Shown one piece after another: positions 1 to 6,798 of a stretch of DNA of 15,865 nucleotides (positions are counted from its first letter, which is position 1; each line of letters opens with the position of its first letter). Both the position numbers and the translations under genes were made by a program. Under the pieces are notes generated by a model, which saw only the letters and a program-made list of their open reading frames with translations, searched no databases and was not told the DNA's origin. The stretch comes from Chloroflexota bacterium. Lineage in GTDB: Bacteria > Chloroflexota > Dormibacteria > Dormibacterales > Dormibacteraceae. The stretch spans positions 1 to 15,865 of the forward strand of contig VBGV01000022.1 of assembly GCA_005880755.1 (NCBI GenBank). Reading direction: 5' to 3'.

Positions 1-1563
1 GTAGCCCTTGTCGATCACCGCCGGGAAGTAGCGGAAGAAGAAGGTGAGCAGAAGCGTACGGATGTGGCTTCCGTCGACGTCGGCGTCGGTCATGGTCACG
101 ATGCGGTGATAGCGAATCTTCTCGATGTTGAAGTTGTCGCCCACGCCCGCCCCCATCGCGGTGATGAGGTTGCGGATCTCGTCTGACGTCAACACCTTGT
201 CGAGACGTGCCTTCTCGACGTTGAGGATCTTGCCGCGCAGCGGGAGGATCGCCTGCGTGCGCCGATCGCGACCGCCTTTGGCCGTGCCGCCGGCCGAGTC
301 ACCCTCGACGATGTAGAGCTCGGACAGTGAAGGGTCGCGCTCGGAGCAGTCGGCGAGCTTGCCGGGCAGCATGCTCGACTCGAGAAGGCTCTTGCGCTGG
401 ACGAGGTCGCGCGCCTTGCGTGCAGCCTCGCGCGCCCGCGCGGCGGTGAGCGACTTCTCGATGATCCGCCGCCCCTCCGAAGGACTCTCCTCGAGGTACT
501 GCGTGAAGCCTTCCGTGAGCGCCAGCGAAACGTGACCCTGGACCTCGGCGTTGCCCAGCTTGCCCTTGGTCTGGCCTTCGAATTGCGGCTCGAGCACCTT
601 GACGCTGATCACCGCGGTAAGGCCCTCCCGCACGTCCTCGCCGGTGAGGTTGGGGTCCTGCTCCTTGAGGATTCCCGTCTTGCGCGCATAGCGGTTGAGC
701 ACGTTGGTCAGCGCGGAGCGAAATCCGGTCAGGTGGGTGCCGCCCTCGATCGTGTGGATCGTGTTGGCGAAAGGGATCACGTTTTCGACGAACGTATCGT
801 TGTACTGGAGCGCGATCTCGACCTGGGTGCCCTCGACCTCGCGGTCGACGTAGAAGGGCGGGACGTTGACCACCGTCTTGTCGCGGTTCAGGGCGCGCAC
901 GAAGGCGACGATGCCGCCGTCGAAATAGAAGGTGCTGGTGTAGCCGAGGGTCTCGTCAGCCAGAGCGATCTCCAGCCTCTTGTTGAGGTACGCCATCTCG
1001 CGCAGGCGGTGCTGGATGACCTCGCGGTCGAATTTGGTGTCGGGGAAGATCTGGGGGTCGGGCCAGAACCGAACGATGGTGCCGGTGCGGTCGGTCTTGC
1101 CGACGGACTTGACCCCGGAGCGGGGCACACCGCGCTCGTACTCCTGCTGGTAGACCTTGCCGCCCCGGTGCACCCAAACCTGGAGCCGCTGGCTGAGGAA
1201 GTTGACGGCGGAAACCCCGACGCCGTGGAGTCCCGACGAGACTTTGTATCCGCCGCCGCCGAACTTGCCGCCCGCGTTGAGGCGGGTCATCACCAGCTCC
1301 AGGGCCGAGAGGCCTTCCTTCTTGTGCACATCGACCGGGATGCCCCGGCCGTCGTCATCCACCTCGACGCTGCCGTCGTCAAAGAGTGTGACCACGATCC
1401 TGTGCGCGTAGCCGGCCAGCGCCTCGTCGACCGCGTTGTCGACGACCTCGTACACCAGGTGGTGGAGGCCGGTGGTGCTGGTCGAGCCGATGTACATGCT
1501 CGGACGCCGCCGCACGTGCTCCCGGCCCTCGAGGACCTGGATCTGCTCGGCGGTGTACGCCAC
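1..1563 (-). CDS. gyrB: DNA gyrase subunit B (C-terminus cut by window edge)
   Basis: This is the ATPase and Toprim subunit of type IIA topoisomerase, which with GyrA introduces negative supercoils. From the GTG at 1563, 521 codons are visible. The GHKL ATPase domain is clear: YTAEQIQVLEG at 3-13, the E39/N43 region (VYEVVDNAVDEAL), DDDGRGIPVD near 69-78 and GLHGVG at 111-116. The Toprim motifs follow, with EGDSAGG at 420-426 and TDADVDGSH at 492-500. The frame is open through base 1, so roughly the last 110-130 residues are missing. The start is uncertain: GTG 1563 gives the usual family N-terminus, while GTG 1623 and ATG 1656 are in frame and add 20 or 31 residues with poor codon bias. None has a convincing ribosome site. 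ParE is the main alternative; neighbouring parAB and rnpA genes favour gyrase. Confidence 0.93.
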   Translation of the reverse strand, partial: MAYTAEQIQVLEGREHVRRRPSMYIGSTSTTGLHHLVYEVVDNAVDEALAGYAHRIVVTLFDDGSVEVDDDGRGIPVDVHKKEGLSALELVMTRLNAGGKFGGGGYKVSSGLHGVGVSAVNFLSQRLQVWVHRGGKVYQQEYERGVPRSGVKSVGKTDRTGTIVRFWPDPQIFPDTKFDREVIQHRLREMAYLNKRLEIALADETLGYTSTFYFDGGIVAFVRALNRDKTVVNVPPFYVDREVEGTQVEIALQYNDTFVENVIPFANTIHTIEGGTHLTGFRSALTNVLNRYARKTGILKEQDPNLTGEDVREGLTAVISVKVLEPQFEGQTKGKLGNAEVQGHVSLALTEGFTQYLEESPSEGRRIIEKSLTAARAREAARKARDLVQRKSLLESSMLPGKLADCSERDPSLSELYIVEGDSAGGTAKGGRDRRTQAILPLRGKILNVEKARLDKVLTSDEIRNLITAMGAGVGDNFNIEKIRYHRIVTMTDADVDGSHIRTLLLTFFFRYFPAVIDKGY

Positions 1564-1639
1564 GTCCGCGCCTAGGGATTTGGGCCTGCGCTCACGCTCC
1601 GGAAGCGGCTTTCTAACCGCCACTACGGATGCGCCCTGC

Positions 1640-1700
1640 GCGCGCCCGGCGGGCATGCCTCTGGCGCGCCCGGCCGGTGTTTTGGCCCTCCCAGCGTGGA
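1640..1700 (-). repeat. 24-base tandem repeat upstream of gyrB
   Basis: The 10-mer GCGCGCCCGG occurs on the plus strand at 1640-1649 and again at 1664-1673, exactly 24 bases apart, and a weaker third unit follows to about 1700. Read on the minus strand in the gyrB frame the units give PAGRARGM and PAGRAQGA, preceded by HAGRAKT. It is either untranslated leader or a low-complexity GyrB N-terminal extension. Confidence 0.4.
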
Positions 1701-1740
1701 GAACTCATGGGGGTCAACTGGGCAGAACTTCAGATCCTCA

Positions 1741-1746
1741 ATTCTA
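1741..1746 (-). promoter_or_regulatory. -10-like hexamer TAGAAT upstream of gyrB
   Basis: TAGAAT matches the TATAAT consensus at five of six positions and lies between the gcvPB terminator and gyrB, the right place for a separate gyrB promoter. There is no recognisable -35 at 16-18 bases. The same hexamer recurs before the sigma-like gene and before parA. The implied leader is about 75-170 bases, depending on the gyrB start. Confidence 0.35.
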
Positions 1747-1762
1747 CCGGATTTTGAATACG

Positions 1763-1793
1763 AAAAAGGCCCCTGGACCCGCCTTAACAGGCC
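1763..1793 (-). terminator. Probable intrinsic terminator after gcvPB
   Basis: Three bases past the gcvPB stop, the minus strand can pair AAGGC (1785-1781) with GCCTT (1770-1766), or alternatively GGCC (1793-1790) with GGCC (1771-1768). A run of five T follows immediately at 1767-1763. The stems are short and compete with each other, so strength is uncertain. Position and T-run fit termination of the gcv operon before gyrB. Confidence 0.45.
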
Positions 1794-1796
1794 AGT

Positions 1797-3296
1797 TCAG
1801 GAGGGCTTTTCGGAGGGCGCTTTCCAGCGCAAGACGGGGTCCTGGCTCTGGCCCTGAAGGTAGGCGTTGATCCGGCGTGCCGCGGTCACCTCATCGAGGC
1901 GGCCGACGGGGGTTTTCCTGGGCTCTTCGTGGAGGCTTTGGGGGTTGGTCCTGGCCTCCGCGACGATGTCCTTCACCGCCCGCGCGAAGGCGTCCAGGGT
2001 GGCCTTGCTCTCGGTCTCGGTCGGCTCGACCATGATCGCCTCCGGCACCACGAGCGGGAAGTACACCGTCGGGGCATAAAAGTCGCGGTCGAGGAGCGCT
2101 TTCGCGATATCGAGCGCGCGCACGCCGTTGCGGGTGGTCAGGTCGTGCGCGCTGGCCACGAACTCGTGCATGCAGGGCCCGTCATGCGGCATCTCGAGGT
2201 CGCCCTCCACGAGCTTGCGGAGGTAGTTGGCCGACAGGACCGCGTCTTGAGACGCCTGGCTCAGCCCATCGCCTCCCATGGCGAGGATGTAGGTGTACGC
2301 GCGCACCAGCATCCCGAAGTTGCCGTAGAAGCTGCGCACCCTGCCGATCGACTGAGGCCGCTTGTGGTCGAACGTGAGGTGGCCGTTGGTCCGCTCGACG
2401 GTCGGCGAGGGGAGGAACGGCACCAACTCGGTCTTCACCCCCACCGGGCCGGCACCCGGTCCGCCCCCGCCGTGCGGCGTGGTGAAGGTCTTGTGCAGGT
2501 TCATATGGACCGCGTCGAAGCCCATGTCGCCGGGCCGGCAGATGCCCATGAACGCGTTGAGGTTGGCTCCGTCGTAGTACAGCATCGCCCCGGTCGAGTG
2601 CACAAGCTCGGCTATATCGAGGATCTCGCGCTCGAACAGGCCCAACGTGTTGGGGTTGGTCAGCATCAGCGCCGAGGTGCGGGGTGACAGCTTCGATTCC
2701 AGGTCGGCCAGGCTGATGCGGCCGTCACCGCCTGACTTGACCTCGACGACCTGGAATCCGCTCAACGCAGCGCTGGCCGGGTTGGTGCCGTGCGCGGAGT
2801 CCGGGACCAGGACCTCGGTCCGGGCCTCCCCCCTGGAGTGCTGGTAGGCGCGGATCATGCGCAACGCGGTCCACTCGCCGTGGGCGCCGGCCGCCGGCTG
2901 GAGGGTAACCCGATCGACCCCGACGATCGCGCACAGGGCCTGCTCGAGCCGCCACATCAGCTCGAGCGCGCCCTGCACCGACTCCTCGTCCTGATACGGA
3001 TGCAGGCCGGCAAAGCCGGGTAGAGCCGCGGCCACCTCGTTGGCGACCGGGTTGTACTTCATCGTGCAGCTGCCCAGCGGGTAGAAGTTCTCGCTGATCG
3101 AATAGTTGAGCGACGCCATGCGGCTGTAATGCCGCATGATCTCGGGCTCGCTGAGCCGAGGCAGGCCGGGCGGCCTGGCCCGCAGCGCGTCGGGGGGCAG
3201 CACATCGGCCGGGGCCGGCCCGGCGACCTCGGCATCCGGAAGTCGGGGCGGGTCGACGGCCGGTCGGCTCAGCTCGAAGCTGAGTGGCTCGCTCAA
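1797..3296 (-). CDS. gcvPB: Glycine dehydrogenase (decarboxylating) subunit 2, P-protein beta
   Basis: This is the PLP-carrying half of the two-subunit P-protein. It decarboxylates glycine and passes the aminomethyl group to lipoyl-GcvH. The 499-residue product has the PLP lysine at about K269 within NLHKTFTTPHGGGGPG. Upstream lie SENFYPLGSCTMKYNP (about 68-83), PDSAHGTNPASA (165-176) and YYDGANLNAF (240-249), all typical of the family. The open frame runs back to 3788, but the extension lies inside gcvPA and has no family resemblance. The chosen TTG at 3296 overlaps the gcvPA stop as TTGA. GGAG sits only two bases before it, too close for a normal ribosome site, so translational coupling is likely. 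The terminator at 1763-1793 follows directly. Confidence 0.95.
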   Translation of the reverse strand: MSEPLSFELSRPAVDPPRLPDAEVAGPAPADVLPPDALRARPPGLPRLSEPEIMRHYSRMASLNYSISENFYPLGSCTMKYNPVANEVAAALPGFAGLHPYQDEESVQGALELMWRLEQALCAIVGVDRVTLQPAAGAHGEWTALRMIRAYQHSRGEARTEVLVPDSAHGTNPASAALSGFQVVEVKSGGDGRISLADLESKLSPRTSALMLTNPNTLGLFEREILDIAELVHSTGAMLYYDGANLNAFMGICRPGDMGFDAVHMNLHKTFTTPHGGGGPGAGPVGVKTELVPFLPSPTVERTNGHLTFDHKRPQSIGRVRSFYGNFGMLVRAYTYILAMGGDGLSQASQDAVLSANYLRKLVEGDLEMPHDGPCMHEFVASAHDLTTRNGVRALDIAKALLDRDFYAPTVYFPLVVPEAIMVEPTETESKATLDAFARAVKDIVAEARTNPQSLHEEPRKTPVGRLDEVTAARRINAYLQGQSQDPVLRWKAPSEKPS

Positions 3297-4585
3297 GACT
3301 CCAACGCCGCCACCAGCTCGTCGAGTGCGCGCGCGTCGTTGACCTCGGTGCAGGCGAACGTGACCACACCCTTCAGCTCGCGAAACCATCGACTGACGTC
3401 CAGGCCGCCGAGGATCCCTTTCCGGCCGAGCTTTCGCATCACCGCGGGTGCTTTGGGCACGCGGATCGGGAACTCGTTCAGGAACTGGCGTTCCGGGAAC
3501 GCGAGCTCCCATCCGGGCAGCGCGGCCAGTCGCTCGGCGAGGGCGTGCGCCCGCTTGAAGCTCACCTCCGCGATGTGGCGCAGCCCGTAAGGGCCCATGT
3601 AGGTGAGGTAGACGGCAGCGGCCAGGGCGCACAGCGAGTGGTTGGTGCAGATGTTGGAGGTCGCCCTCTCGCGGCGGATGTGCTGCTCTCGGGCCGCGAG
3701 GGCGAGCACGTAGCCCCGCCGGCCTGCGGCGTCGTACGCCGTGCCGACCAGGCGACCAGGCAGCTTGCGGACCAGGTCGCGCTTGCACGCGATGAAGCCG
3801 ACGTGCGGCCCGCCGAAGCTCGGCGACAGCCCGAGCTGCTGGCCCTCGCCGACGGCGATATCGGCCTCGTACTCACCGGGCGGGGCCAGGATCGCGAGGC
3901 TGATGGGGTCGACGCACGCGATGGCGAGGGCGCCCGCATCGTGCGCCGCCGCTGTCAGCGCCCGGGCGTCGACGAGCAGGCCGAGGAAGTCAGGCTGCTG
4001 GAAGATGACCGCGGCGGTCTTCTTGTTCGGCTCACCGTCTTTGCGAACCTTGATGCCGCGTCCCTCACCGAACGCTCGCAGCACCTGCACGTACTCCGGA
4101 TGGACGTATCCAGAAACGATGACCTCGTTGCGCCCCGTGTGGATGTGGGCCATCATGGCCGCCTCGGCGACGGCGGTCGCGCCGTCGTAAAGGGAGGCAT
4201 TGGCGACGTCGAGACCGGTGAGCTCGGCGATCAGCGTCTGGAACTCGAAGATCGCCTGGAGCGTGCCCTGGCTGGCTTCGGGTTGGTAGGGGGTGTAGGC
4301 GGTATAGAACTCGGGCTTGGAGGTCACGGCCGCCACCGCCGCCGGGATGAAGCGGCGGTAGATGCCGCCGCCGCGAAACGTCAACCGGTCGGGAAACACC
4401 TTGTTCCGATTGGCCAGGGCCGAGATCTGGGCCATCGTCTCGAACTCGGACAGACCGTCCGGCAGCTGAAGCGATTCGAGCCGCAACGATTGCGGGATGT
4501 CGACGAGAAGTTCGTTCATCGACCCCACGCCGATCGTTTCGAGCATCGCCGACCGGTCCTCGGGAGAGTGGACGAGGTAGGGCAA
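3293..4585 (-). CDS. gcvPA: Glycine dehydrogenase (decarboxylating) subunit 1, P-protein alpha
   Basis: This is the non-PLP-lysine half of the split P-protein, the obligate partner of GcvPB encoded just downstream. The 430 residues open with PYLVHSPEDRSAMLETIGV, the usual family start. They contain RGGGIYRRFIPAAV (about 71-84) and the diagnostic YTPYQPEASQGTLQ (96-109). SNICTNHSLCALAAAVYL lies in the C-terminal third. The start codon is TTG, one base after the gcvH stop; no ATG or GTG gives the family N-terminus. No good Shine-Dalgarno sequence precedes it, so coupling to gcvH is inferred. The 3' end overlaps the gcvPB start by four bases, consistent with one-to-one production of the two subunits. 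Confidence 0.95.
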   Translation of the reverse strand: MPYLVHSPEDRSAMLETIGVGSMNELLVDIPQSLRLESLQLPDGLSEFETMAQISALANRNKVFPDRLTFRGGGIYRRFIPAAVAAVTSKPEFYTAYTPYQPEASQGTLQAIFEFQTLIAELTGLDVANASLYDGATAVAEAAMMAHIHTGRNEVIVSGYVHPEYVQVLRAFGEGRGIKVRKDGEPNKKTAAVIFQQPDFLGLLVDARALTAAAHDAGALAIACVDPISLAILAPPGEYEADIAVGEGQQLGLSPSFGGPHVGFIACKRDLVRKLPGRLVGTAYDAAGRRGYVLALAAREQHIRRERATSNICTNHSLCALAAAVYLTYMGPYGLRHIAEVSFKRAHALAERLAALPGWELAFPERQFLNEFPIRVPKAPAVMRKLGRKGILGGLDVSRWFRELKGVVTFACTEVNDARALDELVAALES

Positions 4586-4586
4586 G

Positions 4587-4964
4587 CTACTGCGCGGAGG
4601 CCTCGGTCAGCTTCTTGTAAGACGCCTCATCCAGAAGGTCGTCCGGCGGATCGCCGGCGAGCTCGAGCTTCAGGATCCAGCCTTCACCGTAGGGATCCGC
4701 GTTGATCAGCTCCGGCTTGGAGGCAAGCTTTTCGTTGACCTCGGTGATCCGTCCGGCCACCGGCGCGTAGAGGTCGCTGGCCGCCTTGACCGACTCGACG
4801 ACGCCAAAAGTCTCTCGCGCCCCGAGCTTGCGCCCGGTGCTCGGCAGCTCGAGGAACACGACATCGCCGAGCTGCGATTGGGCGTAATCCGTGATCCCGA
4901 TCGTGGCGTGCTTCCCGTCGACCGTGACCCATTCATGCGACCTCGTGTACCGACGGCCAGCCAT
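4587..4964 (-). CDS. gcvH: Glycine cleavage system H protein
   Basis: This is the lipoyl shuttle that carries the aminomethyl intermediate from the P-protein to GcvT and is then re-oxidised by dihydrolipoamide dehydrogenase (not in this window). The 125-residue product has the family start RYTRSHEWVTVDG and the lipoylation site ESVKAASDLYAPVAG, with the modified lysine at K60. The ending NADPYGEGWILKLEL is also typical. It begins with ATG and has the best ribosome site in the operon, AAGGAG six bases upstream (4976-4971). It lies 33 bases after gcvT and one base before gcvPA. A strong site here, ahead of two TTG-start genes, may set expression of the whole H-PA-PB block (inference). Confidence 0.96.
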   Translation of the reverse strand: MAGRRYTRSHEWVTVDGKHATIGITDYAQSQLGDVVFLELPSTGRKLGARETFGVVESVKAASDLYAPVAGRITEVNEKLASKPELINADPYGEGWILKLELAGDPPDDLLDEASYKKLTEASAQ

Positions 4965-4997
4965 GCGACTCTCCTTCTTCTCGCTGAATGCGCTTGC

Positions 4998-6122
4998 TCA
5001 AGACCTCGTCGGCGAGACCGCCGAGCGCGCCGAGCCCCGATAGAAAGGAAGCTTGACGATCTCGGCCGGAGCCTCCCTGCCCCGGACCTCGACCACGACC
5101 CTGTCTCCGACCCGAAATGTACCTGCTTCCACCATCGCGAGCGCGATCGGGTAGCCGAGGAAGAAGGAATGGGTGCCGCTCGTGACGGCACCGACGCGGC
5201 GGCCTTCTGACATCACCGCAGCTCCGTGGCGCGCGATGCTGCCTGGCTCCGTCTTGAGCCCGATCAGGCTCCGGCGGGCTCCCTGCGCCTTGATCTGCTT
5301 CAGCGCGTCGCTGCCGATGAAGTCGCCTTTGGTCAGCTTCACGGTCCAGCCGAGCCCGGCCTCGTACGGGTTCACGGTTTCGTCCATATCATTGCCGTAG
5401 AGGCGGAGCGCAGCCTCGAGTCTCGTCGCGTCGCGGGCGCCCAGGCCCGCGGGCAGGGCCCCGGCGGACTTCCCGGCCTCGAGGATGGCGTCCCAGACAT
5501 GGCCGAGCCGGTCGCTGGCGACGAAGAGCTCGAAACCGTCCTCGCCCGTGTAACCGGTGCGCGAGATGATCGCCTCGACGCCTGCGACCTTGCCGCGGCG
5601 GAATCCGAAGTACGGGATATCGTCCGTGTCCTCGTCGGCCGGCAGGATCTCGGGCGCACGCGGGCCTTGAAGAGCGATGAGGCCGAGGTCGCTCGTGTGG
5701 TCTGCCAGCGCCACGTCGCTCGGTAGGTGATGCTTCATCCACCCGACATCCTTGTCTCGGTTGGATGCGTTGACGACGACGAGGAACCGATCCTTCGATT
5801 CGCGATAGACGACCAGGTCGTCGATCGTGCCGCCATCCTCTTTGCACATCTGGCTGTACACGGCATGCCCCGGTTCGACCGACGCGACATCGTTGGTGAG
5901 CAGTCGCTGCAGGTAAGCCTCGGCCCCGGCGCCCTCGATCCTCACCCGTCCCATGTGCGAGACGTCGAACAGACCGGCCGCCTTGCGGACGGCGAAGTGC
6001 TCATCTCGGATCGAGGTGTACTGCTGGGGCATCTCCCAACCGCCGAAGTCGACCATGCGCCCACCGAGCGCGACGTGACGGTCGTAGAGCGGCGTGCGCT
6101 TCAGGGTGCTATTCGCCGTCAA
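4998..6122 (-). CDS. gcvT: Aminomethyltransferase, glycine cleavage system T protein
   Basis: GcvT releases ammonia from aminomethyl-lipoyl-GcvH and makes 5,10-methylene-tetrahydrofolate. The 374-residue product has KRTPLYDRHVALGGRMVDFGGWEMP near 8-32 and GLFDVSHMGR (50-59). IDDLVVY at 100-106 holds the aspartate region linked to folate catalysis. RTGYTGEDGFELFV and the C-terminal GAVTSGTHSFFLGYPIALAMV follow. The frame is open well upstream to 6446, but that part lies inside the sigma-like gene. The start chosen is TTG at 6122, the last plausible codon before the conserved LKRTPLY, overlapping the upstream gene by 14 bases. No Shine-Dalgarno sequence is visible, so coupling is likely. The family is typically 360-370 residues. 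Confidence 0.94.
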   Translation of the reverse strand: MTANSTLKRTPLYDRHVALGGRMVDFGGWEMPQQYTSIRDEHFAVRKAAGLFDVSHMGRVRIEGAGAEAYLQRLLTNDVASVEPGHAVYSQMCKEDGGTIDDLVVYRESKDRFLVVVNASNRDKDVGWMKHHLPSDVALADHTSDLGLIALQGPRAPEILPADEDTDDIPYFGFRRGKVAGVEAIISRTGYTGEDGFELFVASDRLGHVWDAILEAGKSAGALPAGLGARDATRLEAALRLYGNDMDETVNPYEAGLGWTVKLTKGDFIGSDALKQIKAQGARRSLIGLKTEPGSIARHGAAVMSEGRRVGAVTSGTHSFFLGYPIALAMVEAGTFRVGDRVVVEVRGREAPAEIVKLPFYRGSARSAVSPTRS

Positions 6123-6714
6123 CCGTGTCGTCGAAGTCGATGGCGTCGGGATCGATGAAGGCCAGAAGCTCCTCGTCGTGGCGGCGCCGCGCCTCGGCCA
6201 CGACCTGGGCCACGTACCGAGTGCGCTCCACCGTCCACTCCAGCTTTTCGGCGATCTCACTTTCATTAGGGGCGCGTCGCAGCTCTCGCGCCAGCAAGAG
6301 CTCCGTGCGTTCGTAATCGCTGGCGGCCGCGACGAGCAGCTCGGCATCTCGCACCGCGGCGGCCTCGGCGGCGATGGCGGAGTCCATCTGCTCGCCGACT
6401 TTGCGGGCCGCAAACTTCGCGAAGTCACGCTCGCCGCTGGTCGCAAAAGACCGCGCGGCCTCGACCAGGCCGATCGAGCCTTCCATGACCAGGTCTGGCA
6501 CGGACAGCGCGCGGTCGTGGTGGGCCTCGGCGAGCCGGATCACCATGCCGAGGTTTGCCGCCACGACCCGGTCGAGGCTGGCGCGGTCGCCGAGAGACGA
6601 CTTCTCGAGCAACGCCTTCTCCTGGACGGGATCGAGCGGCGTTGTGGTTTGGACCTGTTTACGCAGGTCGCGCATTACCGCGTCGTCGTCGGCCGGCTGC
6701 GGCTGCGCCCCCAT
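6109..6714 (-). CDS. Sigma-70-like protein with regions 2 and 3 only
   Basis: The 201-residue product resembles the middle of a sigma-70 factor. LDRVVAANLGMVIRLAEAHHDRALSVPDLVMEGSIGLVEAARSF matches the core-binding regions 2.1-2.2. The following DFAKFAARKVGEQMDSAIA sits where sigma factors have YATWWIRQAI, so the promoter-melting aromatic residues are missing. LLARELRRAPNESEIAEKLEWTVERTRYVAQV resembles region 3. The C-terminus is acidic (DPDAIDFDDTVDGE) and there is no region 4. ATG 6714 is preferred to ATG 6789: the extra 25 codons have poor GC3, and TAGAAT lies seven bases before ATG 6714. It overlaps gcvT by 14 bases and probably heads the gcv operon. It could be a degenerate sigma factor, a core-polymerase-binding regulator or a specialised sigma; I cannot assign a target. 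Confidence 0.75.
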   Translation of the reverse strand: MGAQPQPADDDAVMRDLRKQVQTTTPLDPVQEKALLEKSSLGDRASLDRVVAANLGMVIRLAEAHHDRALSVPDLVMEGSIGLVEAARSFATSGERDFAKFAARKVGEQMDSAIAAEAAAVRDAELLVAAASDYERTELLLARELRRAPNESEIAEKLEWTVERTRYVAQVVAEARRRHDEELLAFIDPDAIDFDDTVDGE

Positions 6715-6721
6715 CGGGTCG

Positions 6722-6727
6722 ATTCTA
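6722..6727 (-). promoter_or_regulatory. -10-like TAGAAT for a leaderless sigma-like/gcv transcript
   Basis: TAGAAT ends seven bases before ATG 6714, so a start site at normal distance would coincide with the start codon. No Shine-Dalgarno sequence lies between them, and no TTGACA-like -35 is visible (GAGGAG is at the 17-base position). This is the only promoter candidate seen for the gcv operon. Confidence 0.45.
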
Positions 6728-6756
6728 CGCGGCGTCCGACGGGCCTCCTCCCGGAC

Positions 6757-6778
6757 CGATGTTCCACGTTTTACATCG
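6757..6778. promoter_or_regulatory. Dyad CGATGT-N10-ACATCG in divergent promoter region (half parS-like)
   Basis: A perfect six-base inverted repeat with a ten-base spacer lies in the 84-base gap between the divergent sigma-like and nfeD genes. Relative to a leaderless nfeD start it covers about -42 to -21. Inside it, TGTTCCACG (6760-6768) equals the left half of the known ParB site TGTTCCACGTGGAACA, but the right half matches only at its outer ACA. It could be an operator for a dimeric regulator or a decayed parS; a six-base dyad can arise by chance. Confidence 0.35.
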
Positions 6779-6786
6779 CGCCTTGC

Positions 6787-6792
6787 CATACT
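6787..6792 (+). promoter_or_regulatory. -10-like CATACT for leaderless nfeD transcript
   Basis: CATACT matches TATAAT at four of six positions and ends six bases before the nfeD ATG at 6799. The nfeD start has no Shine-Dalgarno sequence, which agrees with a leaderless mRNA. No convincing -35 is present at 16-18 bases, though the CGATGT/ACATCG dyad occupies that area. Confidence 0.3.
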
Positions 6793-6798
6793 CGGAAC

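Noticed and set aside
532..1575. Plus-strand open frame of 347 codons opposite gyrB
   Set aside because: It is the complement of clear gyrase motifs; long antisense frames are expected in G+C-rich genes, and its translation matches no family.
3297..3788. Upstream extension of the gcvPB frame into gcvPA
   Set aside because: Translation there is Arg/Pro-rich with no P-protein similarity; the family N-terminus fits the TTG at 3296.
3284..4705. Plus-strand open frame of 473 codons opposite gcvPA
   Set aside because: It mirrors a fully conserved GcvPA on the other strand and has no recognisable domain.
6094..6798. Upstream extension of the nfeD frame
   Set aside because: It lies antisense to the sigma-like gene; the signal peptide and the -10-like hexamer both support ATG 6799.
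6715..6798. Glycine riboswitch upstream of the gcv operon
   Set aside because: The gap is only 84 bases, and the likely start site coincides with the start codon, leaving no room for a leader RNA.
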